Below are positions 46,105 through 57,339 of a DNA stretch of 64,000 bases, in pieces (position 1 is the stretch's first letter; every line of letters starts with the position of its first letter). The DNA comes from Cephalotus follicularis (lineage: Eukaryota > Streptophyta > Magnoliopsida > Oxalidales > Cephalotaceae), in the NCBI GenBank assembly GCA_001972305.1, contig BDDD01001955.1:148055-212054 (forward strand), in the 5' to 3' direction. The position numbers were made by a program, and so were the translations under genes. Under the pieces are notes generated by a model. It saw only the letters and a list, made by a program, of their open reading frames with translations. It ran no database searches and had not been told where the DNA came from.

Positions 46105-48148
46105 CGTTACATCCTTAGGTACTTTTTTTTTTCTAAAAGTACATAACATCATAAAATCACGTCTTTGTAAAATCGTACATAATCTTCAATTCATCTTTAC
46201 ACATAGTCATCTTATAAAAGGACGTCATAACCATATCATAGGTCTACATTACATAGGATCGTTCTTTTACATAAACACATATTACGGCGGAAAAACATTA
46301 TTCTTATTACATAACAAAACATAATGCGAATATCATCGCATAGCCTTCGTTTATCAAAAATTCCTTCTTAAGAGCTTCCTCTAAGCTCGCATTCTCCACT
46401 CATTCATTTCCTGAAAACATTTTATTTGAAAACAGCATTGAAAGGAATGAGCTCAAAATAGCTCAGTAAGGTGTTTTTATAGTAAACACATTTCATCATA
46501 ACATTTTTCTAGCCAAAATATATATAACTAGAACATTTCGTAAAACATATCATTTTCTAGTTAATATCATAACTAGATCATTTCGTAAACATAAACATTA
46601 TTAAAAACCTTAATGAACCCTTTATACCGCTTCACCGGGGCATTGTGCACTCCCCGATTACTATCCTTACATCACATGCATGTCCGCGAGCACTTTACGC
46701 TTCATTAACATTGAGCACTTCGCTCCATTCCCCTTGGAACAAAATCCAAGGGCGGTTCATTCATCATTTAATTTGAGTGATCAGCTCAAAGCAATCATAA
46801 AAATCATTTCATAACATCTCTTTCACAATCCATAAACTTTTCTTTCATTTGAGTAATTGACTCAAATAATTCATAAAAATCAGTTTTGCATCATTTTGCG
46901 AAAGCTAGTAATTCATATAGAAATAAGCCTTTTCAGTAAAAACTTAAAACATGAACATTAAAGTAGACATATTTACGAATTCAGAAAGCTCAAGATCACA
47001 ACAATTGGTAGAGAATTGAATCCTCTACGAATTTTTGAAAGTGGCTGATTTCTTAAGGAAACAGGGCATGAGCAGTAAAATGAATCCTTGATTCTCATCA
47101 AGAATTCGACATAATTTCGAGATGCATAAAACATAACAGTTAAAGAGGACATCTTAAGGTTTTCTAGCCATTTAATTTTTCATCAAGAAACGAGTGAGAT
47201 ATGATTTAAATAAGCTACTGCATAATCCAGGAATAGAACAGTGCCTGAACAGCAATTTAAAACTTGGATTTCCATCAAGAAAACAATAGAATCTTGAAAC
47301 ATGCAAAGCATAACATTTAAAGAATACATCTTAAAGTTTCCAGAACAGCAAACCATTCGAAAATACATTGAGAATTGAACAAGTTATCAATAAAAGAATC
47401 TGCTGCAAAATTAAGAACAAAACAGGGGAAGCTTTGACATTAGTGGGTGTAAGATTTCCTTACCTTAGCTTTAGAATTCCTTTCTCTATTGCTTTCCACA
47501 AATTCTACACTTCACACTCTGCAGGATTACTCTCTTTCTCAGCTCAAATTAACTGAGTTCAAGGTTCTTTGCCATTAAATAGAAGGATGGCTTATGGGGT
47601 AAGTTTCTTCCCCCCTCTCACACACTTAATTCTCTCTCCATGTGACAAAATTTAACCAATCCAAGTGTTGCACTTGTTAGATCCCCAGATAACACCTTAT
47701 AGCATCCTCCCCTGGCCTGCCACGTGTCCCCAATTAAAGAATTTTACTTACAAAATGACAAAAAGTCAGATTTTACCTTTGTCTGCAGCTTAAAGCGTCG
47801 ACCGTTTCCTTCTAAGCGTCGGTGCCTAAGGGTTTTACCTGAGTTTTTCACCTCTATCCCGACTAAAGCGTCGACTCTTTATCCCAAAGCGTCGACGGTT
47901 TGAGTGCTTTGTCCAATTTACCCTTGCACTGGTTTAAAGCGCAGATAGAAGGGGTTTAAGCATCGACTTTTACTTCCACAGCGTCGGCGCTTTAAATGGA
48001 ACTGTCGGCGCTTTAGACAGTTTTCCTTCTCCCCCGTACTCCCCGAGCGTAGGGTCATACTACGGGTCCCTTAAACTATTTGCCAATTTACACAATAGAA
48101 ATCATTTTTCATAATTAAATATCTTAAATGGAAATTTGGGTCATTACA
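46105..48148 (-). mobile_element. S4: LTR-like insertion in S3, minus
   Basis: Read in reverse it starts TGTAATGACCC and ends near GGATGTAACG. Its 5' end and general make-up resemble the G3-type LTR (TGTAATACCC) more than the LTR around it. It holds no pol or gag, so it is a solo or partial LTR. No clean TSD is seen, and S3 sequence is missing beside it, so a deletion followed. It has an exact 21-bp GTCGAC-core array at 47790-48012. Confidence 0.7.
47790..48012 (-). promoter_or_regulatory. AAGCGTCGAC motif array at 21-bp register in S4 (function unknown)
   Basis: Cores lie at 47798/47819, 47871/47892 and 47963/47984/48005; every neighbour spacing within a group is exactly 21 bp. Spacers are unrelated. 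The motif reads (A)AAGCGTCGACNNTT, sharing GTCGAC with the G3 and G4 arrays but with different flanks. Confidence 0.75.
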
Positions 48149-49637
48149 CTAAGGTTCCCTCCTTAACGCATCGACGCCGTGAACAATACGCTGTCGTTCT
48201 AAGGTTCCAGACCTTGAGCGTCGACGCGTATGAAATGGACATGGACGCCTTCTGCAGTAGAACGCGCTGACTCTAAGGACTTGGACATCAACGTTAATGA
48301 AAAGACATCGACGCCTTTTTAATGGGCATTGACGTCTTCGGTACTGTTTGGGGATTTCTTTATCTAACAATACGAAACGATCCCGATTCCTGTTAGAGTG
48401 CATTTGAGCATTTGTATGCATTGCACATACACTGTTTACTGCCTGTTTGTATTGCTTGAGATCGGATTATGATTTCTAATGTGTCTTTGCTTTAGAAATG
48501 CATATGTAAATTAAAACTACTATATTGAGTACAAATCAAATATTGATATCGTATTTTCAAACATCTTTGGAAAGTGATTTCCACTACTGAAACTGTTTAA
48601 AAGTATTTTCTACTGAAAATGCAATATTTCAAATGTTGTCACTTTGAAACATTTTGGAAATAACCTGTCTGTTGTGGATCTAAACGATCACTACTATCCT
48701 GTTCACTGTACTGTTACTGCTTGAATTCACTTTTGCTCTGTGAATTGTTATGTGTTTGTGCTTGAGCCACTGGTTGCATGGCGGAGGCTGCCAGCGCCGG
48801 CTAGTGGTAGGGTTGACCTAGGGGCCAGGAGTATGGCTGGGTAACTCACTGTACTGTTGCCTCGCTCGGTTTCCTGGAGTAGGGACCGGAGTGGGAGTTG
48901 TAGCATGGGGCCAGGAGTAGGCAGCGTTACGCATACTGCCTGTTGTTGTGGTCCTATGTTGACATCCTGTACTGCCTATTGGTCCTTCTTGGACATTACT
49001 GTGCTTGTTGATGTAGCCCTGGCTGGGTTACTACTATACTGTTGTCGCATGCATATATTTTCATATGTATATATATGCCCCACTGATATTTTTCTGTACT
49101 GTTAAACTTATTTATTTTTTCATATATATAAATTGGGATTTCCACTGCACTGCATCATTCATGCATTCATATCATGACATGCTTGAATTTTAATCCCGAA
49201 CTACTTTTATGACTTAGCTGAGTGAGGACAAAGGCTAACCCCCTACTTTACAGATTGATGCAGTGGACCCGTTGGATTGGCATGGATGAAGAGCAAGTGC
49301 TATGTTGTTCTTAGTTTTACTATTCCCCTGTTGTGTAATAAACTGAGTTGTAAAGGGTTTCTGATGTATCATTCTCATGAATGTAACTTATGATGGATTT
49401 AAACTTGTACTGTGGTCACGCTCCGTTTACTGGGCGATTAACAATGATGGGCTTGTTTTGAGTAGCGTGTAGTATGGGATGCACGTTACGGGTTTACAGC
49501 TTATGAATTTTATGCTTCCGCAACTGACATCATGTTATAAGTTTAAATTTTATGGGTTTTACATGAGCTGTATTTATGTGTTAATTGCCTTACCGCTTTA
49601 AATGTTGTCTTCTCGATGAACGGGGTGTGACAGGTGT

Positions 49638-51889
49638 CCTAAGGATCCACCTAAGGCCTGGGCTGAGGAGACCGGCTCCTCTGCCAAGAGTCAGACAACT
49701 CCAAAACACGCTCCTCACCTCCGCATCCTAAACACTTAGCGAAAAGCAACAACATACAATAAAGGAAGATCTCATAACATAAAGCATATAAAGCATCAAG
49801 TGATTTATACACAATCCTTTGACAAATAGAGGTTACAGATCTTAGCATCATAAAATCGATACAAAACCCCCCCCAAAATGCTCCAAAATGCATGAAGGTT
49901 GCGCATGGCCGAGGAGCCATCCTTAGGTGCTTAAGTCAGATGTCTACCACTGTCAACACAGTTTCTCCGAGTGGATCTCAAGAACTCTGCAACCCTGCTT
50001 CCTCTGCACACAAAACTGAGAAGGGATTGGTCCAACTGACTAGTGAGTAAGATTGAGGAAATTCCCAAGCAACCGACCACCACGGTTCTAAGAACAAGGT
50101 AAACGTGCCAAATCCTCAAATGGGCCAAGGACACCTCATGAACACCATTCTACAAAAAAAAAACGGCAGGGGTGAACTTGTACAAGAAATATTAATCACA
50201 AAAGAAACCCCGAGGAGACATCAGAGCTACCAAACTCTATGATTGGTCTCAATAAAAGATAACATCAACAAGTTATAACAATTATGCCAAGGATCCGAGG
50301 ATCAACAAAATGATCAGACTCTAAGGATCAACAATTATCAAGAGCACTATTGGTATTGTATCAGTCACAAGCACAATTCCACACGCACACATGCACACAT
50401 CATACTCACACATTTCCATAGCAAGAACCACCTCGGCAACACACATAACAACTCCGATGAAATCCATCAACGTGGTCATGGGCTACAGGACTGTACACAT
50501 CCTTCATATACGCATATAGATACCCAGTTCTAAAGCACCGTATGAACATTAATGGAAGGGCTACGCGAGCACACCACCCCCGGCAATCACACGTTGGCGC
50601 ACCTCACATCATGAACATCGATCGAAGGGCTACATAAGCACTCCCTTGTCGACAATCACGAGTTCAGTACTACACCATACGAACATCAATTGAGGAGCTA
50701 CCTCGTTGGTAATCATACAGTGCTAGTATCGTTCAAGGGGCCCGCAAATCACCGCTCAGCTCTGCCCTTGTCGAGATGATAGAGGAGAACTTCAGCGCAG
50801 AGCTAAGTGTATCACCACTTAAAACATCTCGGCTGGCAGTCTCATGTCCGAGGACTCCATCTTGGCCTGACCAAAGAAAGTAGCGGATCCTCGGCTGCTC
50901 TCACACATCATTCCATCATGGACCAACGAAATCAGAAGATCTGGGTATGGAACCCAGGCACAGTCACACTCAATAGTTCATCATAGACAATGGCACTGCT
51001 GAATGGAATTGGGATCGAATGCCCACTCCTCTTCCCACCATAATAAGTCTCATACACATCCACATACCAGTAACCAGTATCCAGAGAAGAACAACACATG
51101 ATATCAAGAAAGCATGAAATACATGGCATTTAAGGAAGAATAGCAATTGACCCGACATCAAGTCCTCTGCTCGGATAACAGTATTTCAAACATGCTATGA
51201 ACAACTAGATCATAGGAAACGAAATCCTTGTCAACGGTAATATCATGGAAAGGCATATAAACAATGGACTCTTAGTATCAAATGATAGAAAAGGAAAACA
51301 TCCCACTCACTAGTATCTGCAGTCTCCTGCTAGCTTCCTTGTTGTGCGGACTCCGCGCCTGGATCTTCTTCTACAAGATCAACACACACTTCTTAGCCAT
51401 AACCATCAACAACGTTCTAAGAGTATGCATGAACCACAAACATGAACAAGAACTACAATAAAACTCCTCCTCGACCTCGTAAGCCGTTAAACTACCGTCG
51501 AAGCTTCGTACCAACACCAAGCCAAGAAGAACACTCACATGCTAAACGCGTAGACTGGTAAGAAGGTCCCAATCTTAGAAGATGAACAAGCTTTCTAGAT
51601 AAAATGGTGAAGAAGAAGAAAGATGAAGAAACTCTTTCTCAAAGTGCTCCTTCCAACGTGAGTAGACAAAAGTGACCAACTGCCCAACTTCTTCAACAAG
51701 CTTCTCATACTTCCCAAGACACATACACAAAACTTCCCTTTCTTCCTTCACTCTTTAACCATCACTTGTGTGAAAGGCCTTAAGCCACAAAGCACCAACC
51801 AAACCCAACAAAGGAAAAAAGAGAAAAAGAAAAAAAAATTCTCCAAGGCCCAACATCAATTTATACAAAAATTAATGCGGGTCGTTACA
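49638..51889 (-). repeat. G5 5' LTR, outer part
   Basis: It matches 37925-40173 throughout, with scattered substitutions and small indels, and ends GGGTCGTTACA before CTATG. No gene is present. Confidence 0.94.
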
Positions 51890-51894
51890 CTATG

Positions 51895-52419
51895 TATTGC
51901 ATCCATGATTGCATACGTTACATGACATGCATTAACTTGGATCTCAAATTGTATTTATGACTTTACTACTTAACTGAGTGAGGACAGAGGCTAACCCCCT
52001 ACTATTGCAGATTGATGCGACAGGTTTTATGGCTGCGCGCTATTGGATTGAAGAGAAGACTGAGATGTTTTCTCTTATGTACTATTTTTGAACAATGAAC
52101 ATTGCTATTTGTATTTGGGTTATTGTATTTGACGGATAATATTTTTATCCTGGATAGTGGTATTTTGTAATCATACTTCTTATCACGCTCCATTTTGTGA
52201 GCAATCGACGAGGATGTTGGGTTTGTAATAAATAAATTGGTAACACGTAGTATGGGATGCGTGATACGTTAATGAATTCAGTTTATTTATATAATGCTTC
52301 CTCTATTGTTATACATTTGAAAGTTTTTAAATTTTCCCACAAATGGTATAAGCTGGATTATCTTATGTTGATTGTTATTACCGCATTAATGTTGTACATT
52401 GTGAAAAAGGGGTGTGACA
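51895..52419 (+). repeat. G2 3' LTR, part 2
   Basis: It continues the LTR after the G5 insertion and matches 13080-13610 of the 5' LTR, ending GGGGTGTGACA. Confidence 0.93.
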
Positions 52420-53606
52420 ATCTTGCACAAGATGAAAACATTAGTTGCAAATATGTTATCATCAAAATTAGGATTGAGACATAAATGTCAATAATTTTGA
52501 TTAGCCATCGAAAATTGAAATTATTTGTGTTTATTCAAAGTTTATATTAGATATAATTTTTGAATGTCTTATGCATGATGGTAGGCTATGAGACTTGACC
52601 TAGTTTTTTATTTCTTTTGTGAATGTTTAGTTTTAATCATCACTTTAATGGTTTATTTGGTTTGTAATAAGGTTGCCTACGAGTGCCATATTTCTTATTT
52701 TTTAATTCCTCTCCAGGATATGATCTCTTCTCCCTCTAATTTTTATTAGATTCTTACTTAAATGTAGAAATTTCATTTTGTAACCAAAATAAAGAATGAC
52801 AAAGGAGGAAGACGAAGAAATTACAAGATCGATGAAGGCCATGAATGCATGGTGCATTTTATAGTAAATTAGAATTAAATAGTTCACCATGAAGACCAAA
52901 TGATCGCATTGGCTCCTGTGGATCACTTTTAGTTTTAATCCCTAGTCAGGCAGTTTTATTTCTATGTTGGACATAGGTTGCATTAGATGGATTATCTAAA
53001 CACGTCAAGCATGCTCAGCCGTGATTAATTGAACTTCGTTAACATAACAAATCAATTAATTAAAGGCCTAGTAATATTAAAATGTGAGCCTCAAATTCCT
53101 CCAAATCTTAAATAATAAGACTTAAGGCCAAGGACACAAGTTAGTGACCCAACGTGGCCTTCCACAGTCCTCGTTGAGTGGCATGGGTATATTGTGGGAG
53201 GTCATGCTATAACCGAGGCCTGCAATCTCTCTGGTGTCATGTCAATGTCAGTGTGAGGCATTTCAAGGAGATTGCAATGTTTTGTCACTTGGACATGTAC
53301 ACGTGTGGGTGTCAATACGTGCAGATTTGTTTGATGACTGTGGGTATGGACTTATGCTGGCTCTAATGGTTTATCGAGCTATAGCCGAGACCATACTGAG
53401 CTGCTAGATAGAATCTATGATTGGATCTTACACAGCGAGGGTGGGACCCTACGCAGTGTTAATTGGCGAGCTAGCCTTCCCATCTTGGGTATTATGGTTT
53501 GTCATGCTATAGCTAAGGCCATAACATGCAAAGTTGGATTACAATCCCCACTAGAAGGTTGGATACCTCCCGAATTGAATATGGGGGTCTAGAATACGAT
53601 TAGAAT
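52420..53606 (+). mobile_element. Fragment of a copia leader (C1-related)
   Basis: From about 52540 it aligns with the C1 leader at about 60360-61200 (for example 'gatggtaggct', 'aaacacgtcaa', 'ggccttccaca'), but is clearly diverged. It lies between the G2 right end and an unclassified segment. It keeps three stem-loops at places equal to those in C1. No coding region is present. Confidence 0.8.
53191..53524 (+). ncRNA. Three stem-loops, diverged copy of C1 leader
   Basis: Stems: 53191-53198/53219-53226 (8 bp, two wobbles), 53366-53370/53390-53394 (ATGGT/ACCAT) and 53492-53497/53519-53524 (TTATGG/CCATAA). The loops share TCATGCTATA/CGAGCTATAGC. Stems differ from those in C1 yet still pair. 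This would be a structured part of element RNA, not a separate RNA gene. Confidence 0.65.
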
Positions 53607-54153
53607 TGTCATGCTCTGAACCGTGGAATGGGCCCCATGACCAGACACGTGGCATTCTATACATATATTTATTAATTACATAATCCAACCGCCATGAAAA
53701 AATTAAATGAAATTTATAATATTATATGTGGATATAATTTTTCCAAATAAAAAATGTGGATATCCCAGTACATCCAATAAAGTCTCAAAAGAACTCTTGC
53801 ACAAGCCGGCAGGTTATACATAATCCTTACTTATTCAATGGGTCTTCAGGTCTGCACTGCCGAGGAGTACTTGCACTATCTTTTATCTTCTAGGTTTCTT
53901 AGATGCTTCACCTGGCCCTGAACCTGGCCCATTACAATGAATGGGTCAGCAACCCTTAGGTTATGTCGACTACTACACGCCGAGACATACCAATAGAGGA
54001 GATACAATATAACCAGAGAAAATGAGTGCATGCCATTTTATAATCAATCGATATTGAACAATCATGTCGGCTTCTCTGGACTATGAGCAGACCGCTAATT
54101 CTAAATAAATTGAGCATAAGGGTTGGTCTGATTTCTATGTCAGGTTCACCCTT

Positions 54154-56610
54154 TGTAACGCCCCGTAACCTTTTTGGAGATTTAAAAGTTTTATTTTGAT
54201 GTTAGATATGCTTTCCTTTGGTTTTGGGCTAAATTAAGAATTATTGTAAAGAGGGAGGATGTTAAGCCCAAAGGTTTAAGTGAGATTATTAGACTTTTAA
54301 AGGACTTAAGTACAAAGATTGTTGAGGAAGATTACAAGTTCCAAGGCTTATGATGGCTTAGTTAAGATTAGCAAAGTTTTGTCTTGCTGTTGGAATTTGT
54401 AGCCCTAGTTTCAGCAGATTAGAGTGAGAGATAGAGCTATGGTTTCTTCTTCTTCCCTATTCTTCTAGCGTGTGAACCAGTAGAAGCTTGAAGTGTCCTA
54501 GCTCAGTAGAAAGAAGGAGCAGACGAGGAGAAAGAAGAGAAGGTTCTCGCCAGAGGATAGTAGCAGAGAACTGTGAGTGGGACAACCTTTCCTTATAAGT
54601 TGTTTTGATCCTCTTGATATTTTTCTTGTTAACTTGTATCAGTTTTCACTTTCAGTGCAGTCAGTGAGTTTAGCTGGGAATTTGTTTCCTTAGCATTTTA
54701 TGTAAGTCTCCTTTGTGAGAGGAGTGAATTCAGAGCACTAGAGCTCAAGATTTGTTCCAAGTGATTAGTCACTTTCCTGAGTGGTAACAGTACGTGCTCA
54801 CCCCCCTCCTCAGCGTACCCACTATTTATCATGGGTTGTTGAGTGAGTCTGCCCCCAAGTTCCATACATAGATCTCCTTTACACTGTGGCTAGGACCGTG
54901 TATAGCGGTTTGAGTGCAGCCGTGCAGATATGTACATAGATCCTACCTCCTCGGGGTTTCATCACCTAGGATGAGAAGTCGGGCAAGTCTGTCCCCAGGT
55001 TCCATACCTGGATCTCCTTACACTGTTCCTAGGACGGTGTACAGTGGTTTGAGTACAGCAAAGCTAAGTTACCCGAGATTACAGAATAGGGCCTTTAGTA
55101 AGTTTTTAGAGGAGGAGCTAGTCCTCGGTTTATTCTATTCGGTGAGTAAGTAAGTACAGATGAGAACAAAGGTTCTCGGCAGGCAAGCTGCCCAGTTTAC
55201 GGCTAAGGCCGAAGATCAGCTCAATTCAGGCCACTATAAGTTGGCTACTATGTATACATGCATCATCAAGCCACTATAAGCTGGCACATGTATTATGTAA
55301 AGAAAGAAAAGAAGCAAGTAAGTTCCGAGATCATTTTTTGTTCTCCTCGGCCCTTTAGCCGAGAAGAACCCCTTTTCAGAGCATTCTTTAACAATTGTAC
55401 TCTTGAGTTTTATTCAGTTTTCATGAGTACTCTAGCATCAGCTAAGTAGAGAAAAGAGTAGGTTTTCATGTACTTTGAGTGTCTCTTCTTTTTTATACCA
55501 TGACATATATGTTGTACAGTCTTTTCCTAGTTGGGATATTTACTCATGTTCAAGGTAAGCTTTCTTCAGCGCATTCATTTTAAGAATGCATCAGAGGATG
55601 TTTTGCTCTGAATCACTTAGTCAGTTGGACTAATCCCCTCACAAATTGTTTTGCAGACCAGCCAGCAGGAGGAGATCCTCCAGCTCAGCATTATAAAGCT
55701 AAGCAAGGGTAGTTTTTGAGCTCGGCACCTCGGGACATCAGCTCGGGTGTTTACCTCTGTATTTCATTGGGCATTCTTTTGGGTTCCTCTACCTTCTTTT
55801 TGTTGTAGAGTAGCCGAGAGCTATTTTTTGTTATGATATGTTTAAACAAGAGATTTATGTTATTCTTTTGAGGTAGAGAGAAAGCTTTTGTAGTTTCTTT
55901 TTCCGAGTGGAGAAGGCAGTGTATGTTTCTTGTCAAAGGACAATCAGGTTAAGTAACAGTACTTTTGAGAAAGATATAGATGTTTCTAGTCTGTGGATAA
56001 GTTTTACCTTGTGTTTTGATGTATGTTTCATGTTGTAAGTTCTGTGTTATCAGGTCTGTCTGAGGAGCTAGTGAGTCCGCAGATAGAATAGTGGAGGATA
56101 GCATAGTGTGTTAAGAGCTAATGTTTAAGCTTAGGAGGTCTTACCCGAGGAGACAGGGAACCCTCAGTGAGGTTGTGGCCTAAGGACGTATGAGGCAGAG
56201 AAGGAGTCCTCGGAAGTTTGGCAAAGGAGTTAAGAGAGAGGTTCGAGGATGACTTGAAGTTTATAGTGCTACAGTGTTTTAAGTTAAGTTGTGCATTTTG
56301 ATGCCAGTGTAGTGAGGTGCTCTTTTTAAAGTGCAAAGGAGAGGAGAGCCGAGGATAAGGTGTGTCCTCGGATGTTGAGCAGACCTTGGTGTGTAAGTGA
56401 TTATGTGGGGAGCACGTGAGTGTTATCCTCGGATGTTAATAATGCGGCGCATTTTTCCAAAGCTTTCTCCTCAGGTTTTTGGCGTGACGCATCCCTGGAG
56501 CAATCCTTTGAGGGTTGCTCGGGCAGTTTCAGTTGAGAGGGTTGTTGGCATGGAGCGCCACCCCTGGCAGGGTACATCTCCCATAGTTGTAGCGGAAACA
56601 GGTCCTGACA
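54154..56610 (+). mobile_element. S5: solo LTR inside a tandem repeat
   Basis: It starts TGTAACGCCCCG and ends GGTCCTGACA; flanks are CCCTT (54149-54153) and CCATT (56611-56615), a TSD with one mismatch. Removing it restores 'ttcaccctt-aggttcacc', the unit of the surrounding repeat. Phrases such as 'ttggactaatcccctcac' resemble G5 LTR in reverse, so it is probably a relative of G5. A ~75-bp block is duplicated at 54845-54921 and 54986-55060. No gene is seen. Confidence 0.85.
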
Positions 56611-56615
56611 CCATT

Positions 56616-56950
56616 AGGTTCACCTATATTAGTCTGACTTCTATGAGAGGTTCACCTTTAGATTCACCTGCCTACGGAATTCACCCTTAGGTTCACCTGC
56701 CTGCAGAATTCACCCTTAAGTTCACTTGCTGGCAGAATTCACCCTTAGGTTCACCTGCTCTGACGTAATTCATCTTTAGGTTCACCGATTAAGTGGGATT
56801 CGCCCGAGGTTCACCTTCCATGAGGAATTCACCCTTAGGTTAACCTGCTCTGGCAGAATTAACCCCTTTTTGGGCTTAGCAGCTGAGGGACAGTCTCTAT
56901 GCCAAATTCACTACTTAAGTTCACCTGCTATAGAATGTGTCCTATCAATT
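56616..56950 (+). repeat. Degenerate tandem repeat 'ttcacccttaggttcacctg'
   Basis: About nine units of roughly 30-36 bp share 'ATTCACCCTTAGGTTCACCTGC' split by variable bases. The left edge of the array lies at 54120-54153, beyond S5. Confidence 0.8.
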
Positions 56951-57144
56951 CTGTGTGTGTATTCGAATTGAGTGGAGAAGGTGGTCTGCTCGGTGCTCTC
57001 TGGGCGCAGTATCATTAGGACTAGTCAGCTTGGCATGCATAGAATGATTGTACTCGGCCTCAGCTTGCGTGGGCTGGTCCATTCTAGAGTACTGATTGCT
57101 CTGAGTGCCTGACTTGTATGCTTGGTGACCTTATGGACAGGTCT

Positions 57145-57339
57145 GCTTGGGAGACTCATGGTTTGGCATGCTCAAACGACTCATGGTCGGGCATTACTCG
57201 GATGACTCATGGTTTTGCATTGCTTGGACGACTCTTGGTCTAGCAACGCTCGGATGACTCATGGTTTTGAATTGCTCGGATGACTCATGGCCTGCCAAAT
57301 GCTCGGATGACTCATGGTCTGTTATTGCTCGAACGACTC
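57145..57339 (+). repeat. 26-bp minisatellite, about 7.5 copies
   Basis: The unit is GCTCGGATGACTCATGG plus a variable 'ttttgcatt'-like tail. The eighth unit is cut after 'gctcgaacgactc' by the start of the C1 LTR. Confidence 0.9.

Larger units (their letters stand above)
45714..49632 (+). mobile_element. S3: solo LTR in G5 5' LTR, itself interrupted by S4
   Basis: It starts TGTAACGCCCG and ends GGGGTGTGACA, like the G1/G2/G4 LTR type. The TSD is GGTCT (45709-45713) and GGTGT (49633-49637), one mismatch; the intact G5 LTR reads GGTCTCC at this place. No coding remains. Without S4 it is about 1875 bp, shorter than its relatives, so some LTR sequence was lost next to S4. It carries GACATCGACG/GCGTCGACG motifs at 45898-46050 and 48165-48335. 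Confidence 0.9.
37287..51889 (-). mobile_element. G5: Ty3/gypsy chromovirus (minus) with nested LTRs
   Basis: It starts TGACACGCCCCG and ends GGGTCGTTACA with perfect CTATG duplications (37282-37286 and 51890-51894) in the G2 3' LTR. In minus orientation: 5' LTR (right, split by S3), primer-binding site 45061-45072, gag, pol, polypurine tract and 3' LTR (left). The two LTRs are almost equal in length (2887 and about 2888 bp) but have visibly diverged, so G5 is older than G4. Its 'ctcggc/gccgagg'-rich LTRs are unlike those of G1, G2 and G4 but resemble S5. Confidence 0.94.
11186..52419 (+). mobile_element. G2: Ty3/gypsy chromovirus split by three insertions
   Basis: G2 can be followed as 11186-16236, 31124-32435, 34271-37286 and 51895-52419. 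Between these lie G4 (TSD CATTG), solo copia LTR S2 (TSD CGTAT/GGTAT) and G5 (TSD CTATG). Joining the pieces gives LTR, primer site, gag, pol, polypurine tract and LTR in the right order. The 5' LTR lacks about 310 bases at its left end, so G2's own TSD is not recoverable. G2 is older than everything nested in it. Confidence 0.93.
53607..57339 (+). mobile_element. Unclassified LTR-like segment, split by S5
   Basis: It starts TGTCATGCTCTGAACC where copia-leader homology stops and is cut on the right by C1. Outside S5 it is 53607-54153 plus 56611-57339. It contains two tandem-repeat arrays and no coding sequence. The TG start and position suggest an LTR, but its other end is absent, so this is tentative. 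Confidence 0.5.

Noticed and set aside
55258-55449. Short frame in S5 as a host gene exon
   Set aside because: No conserved motif or splice context; it is inside a solo LTR.
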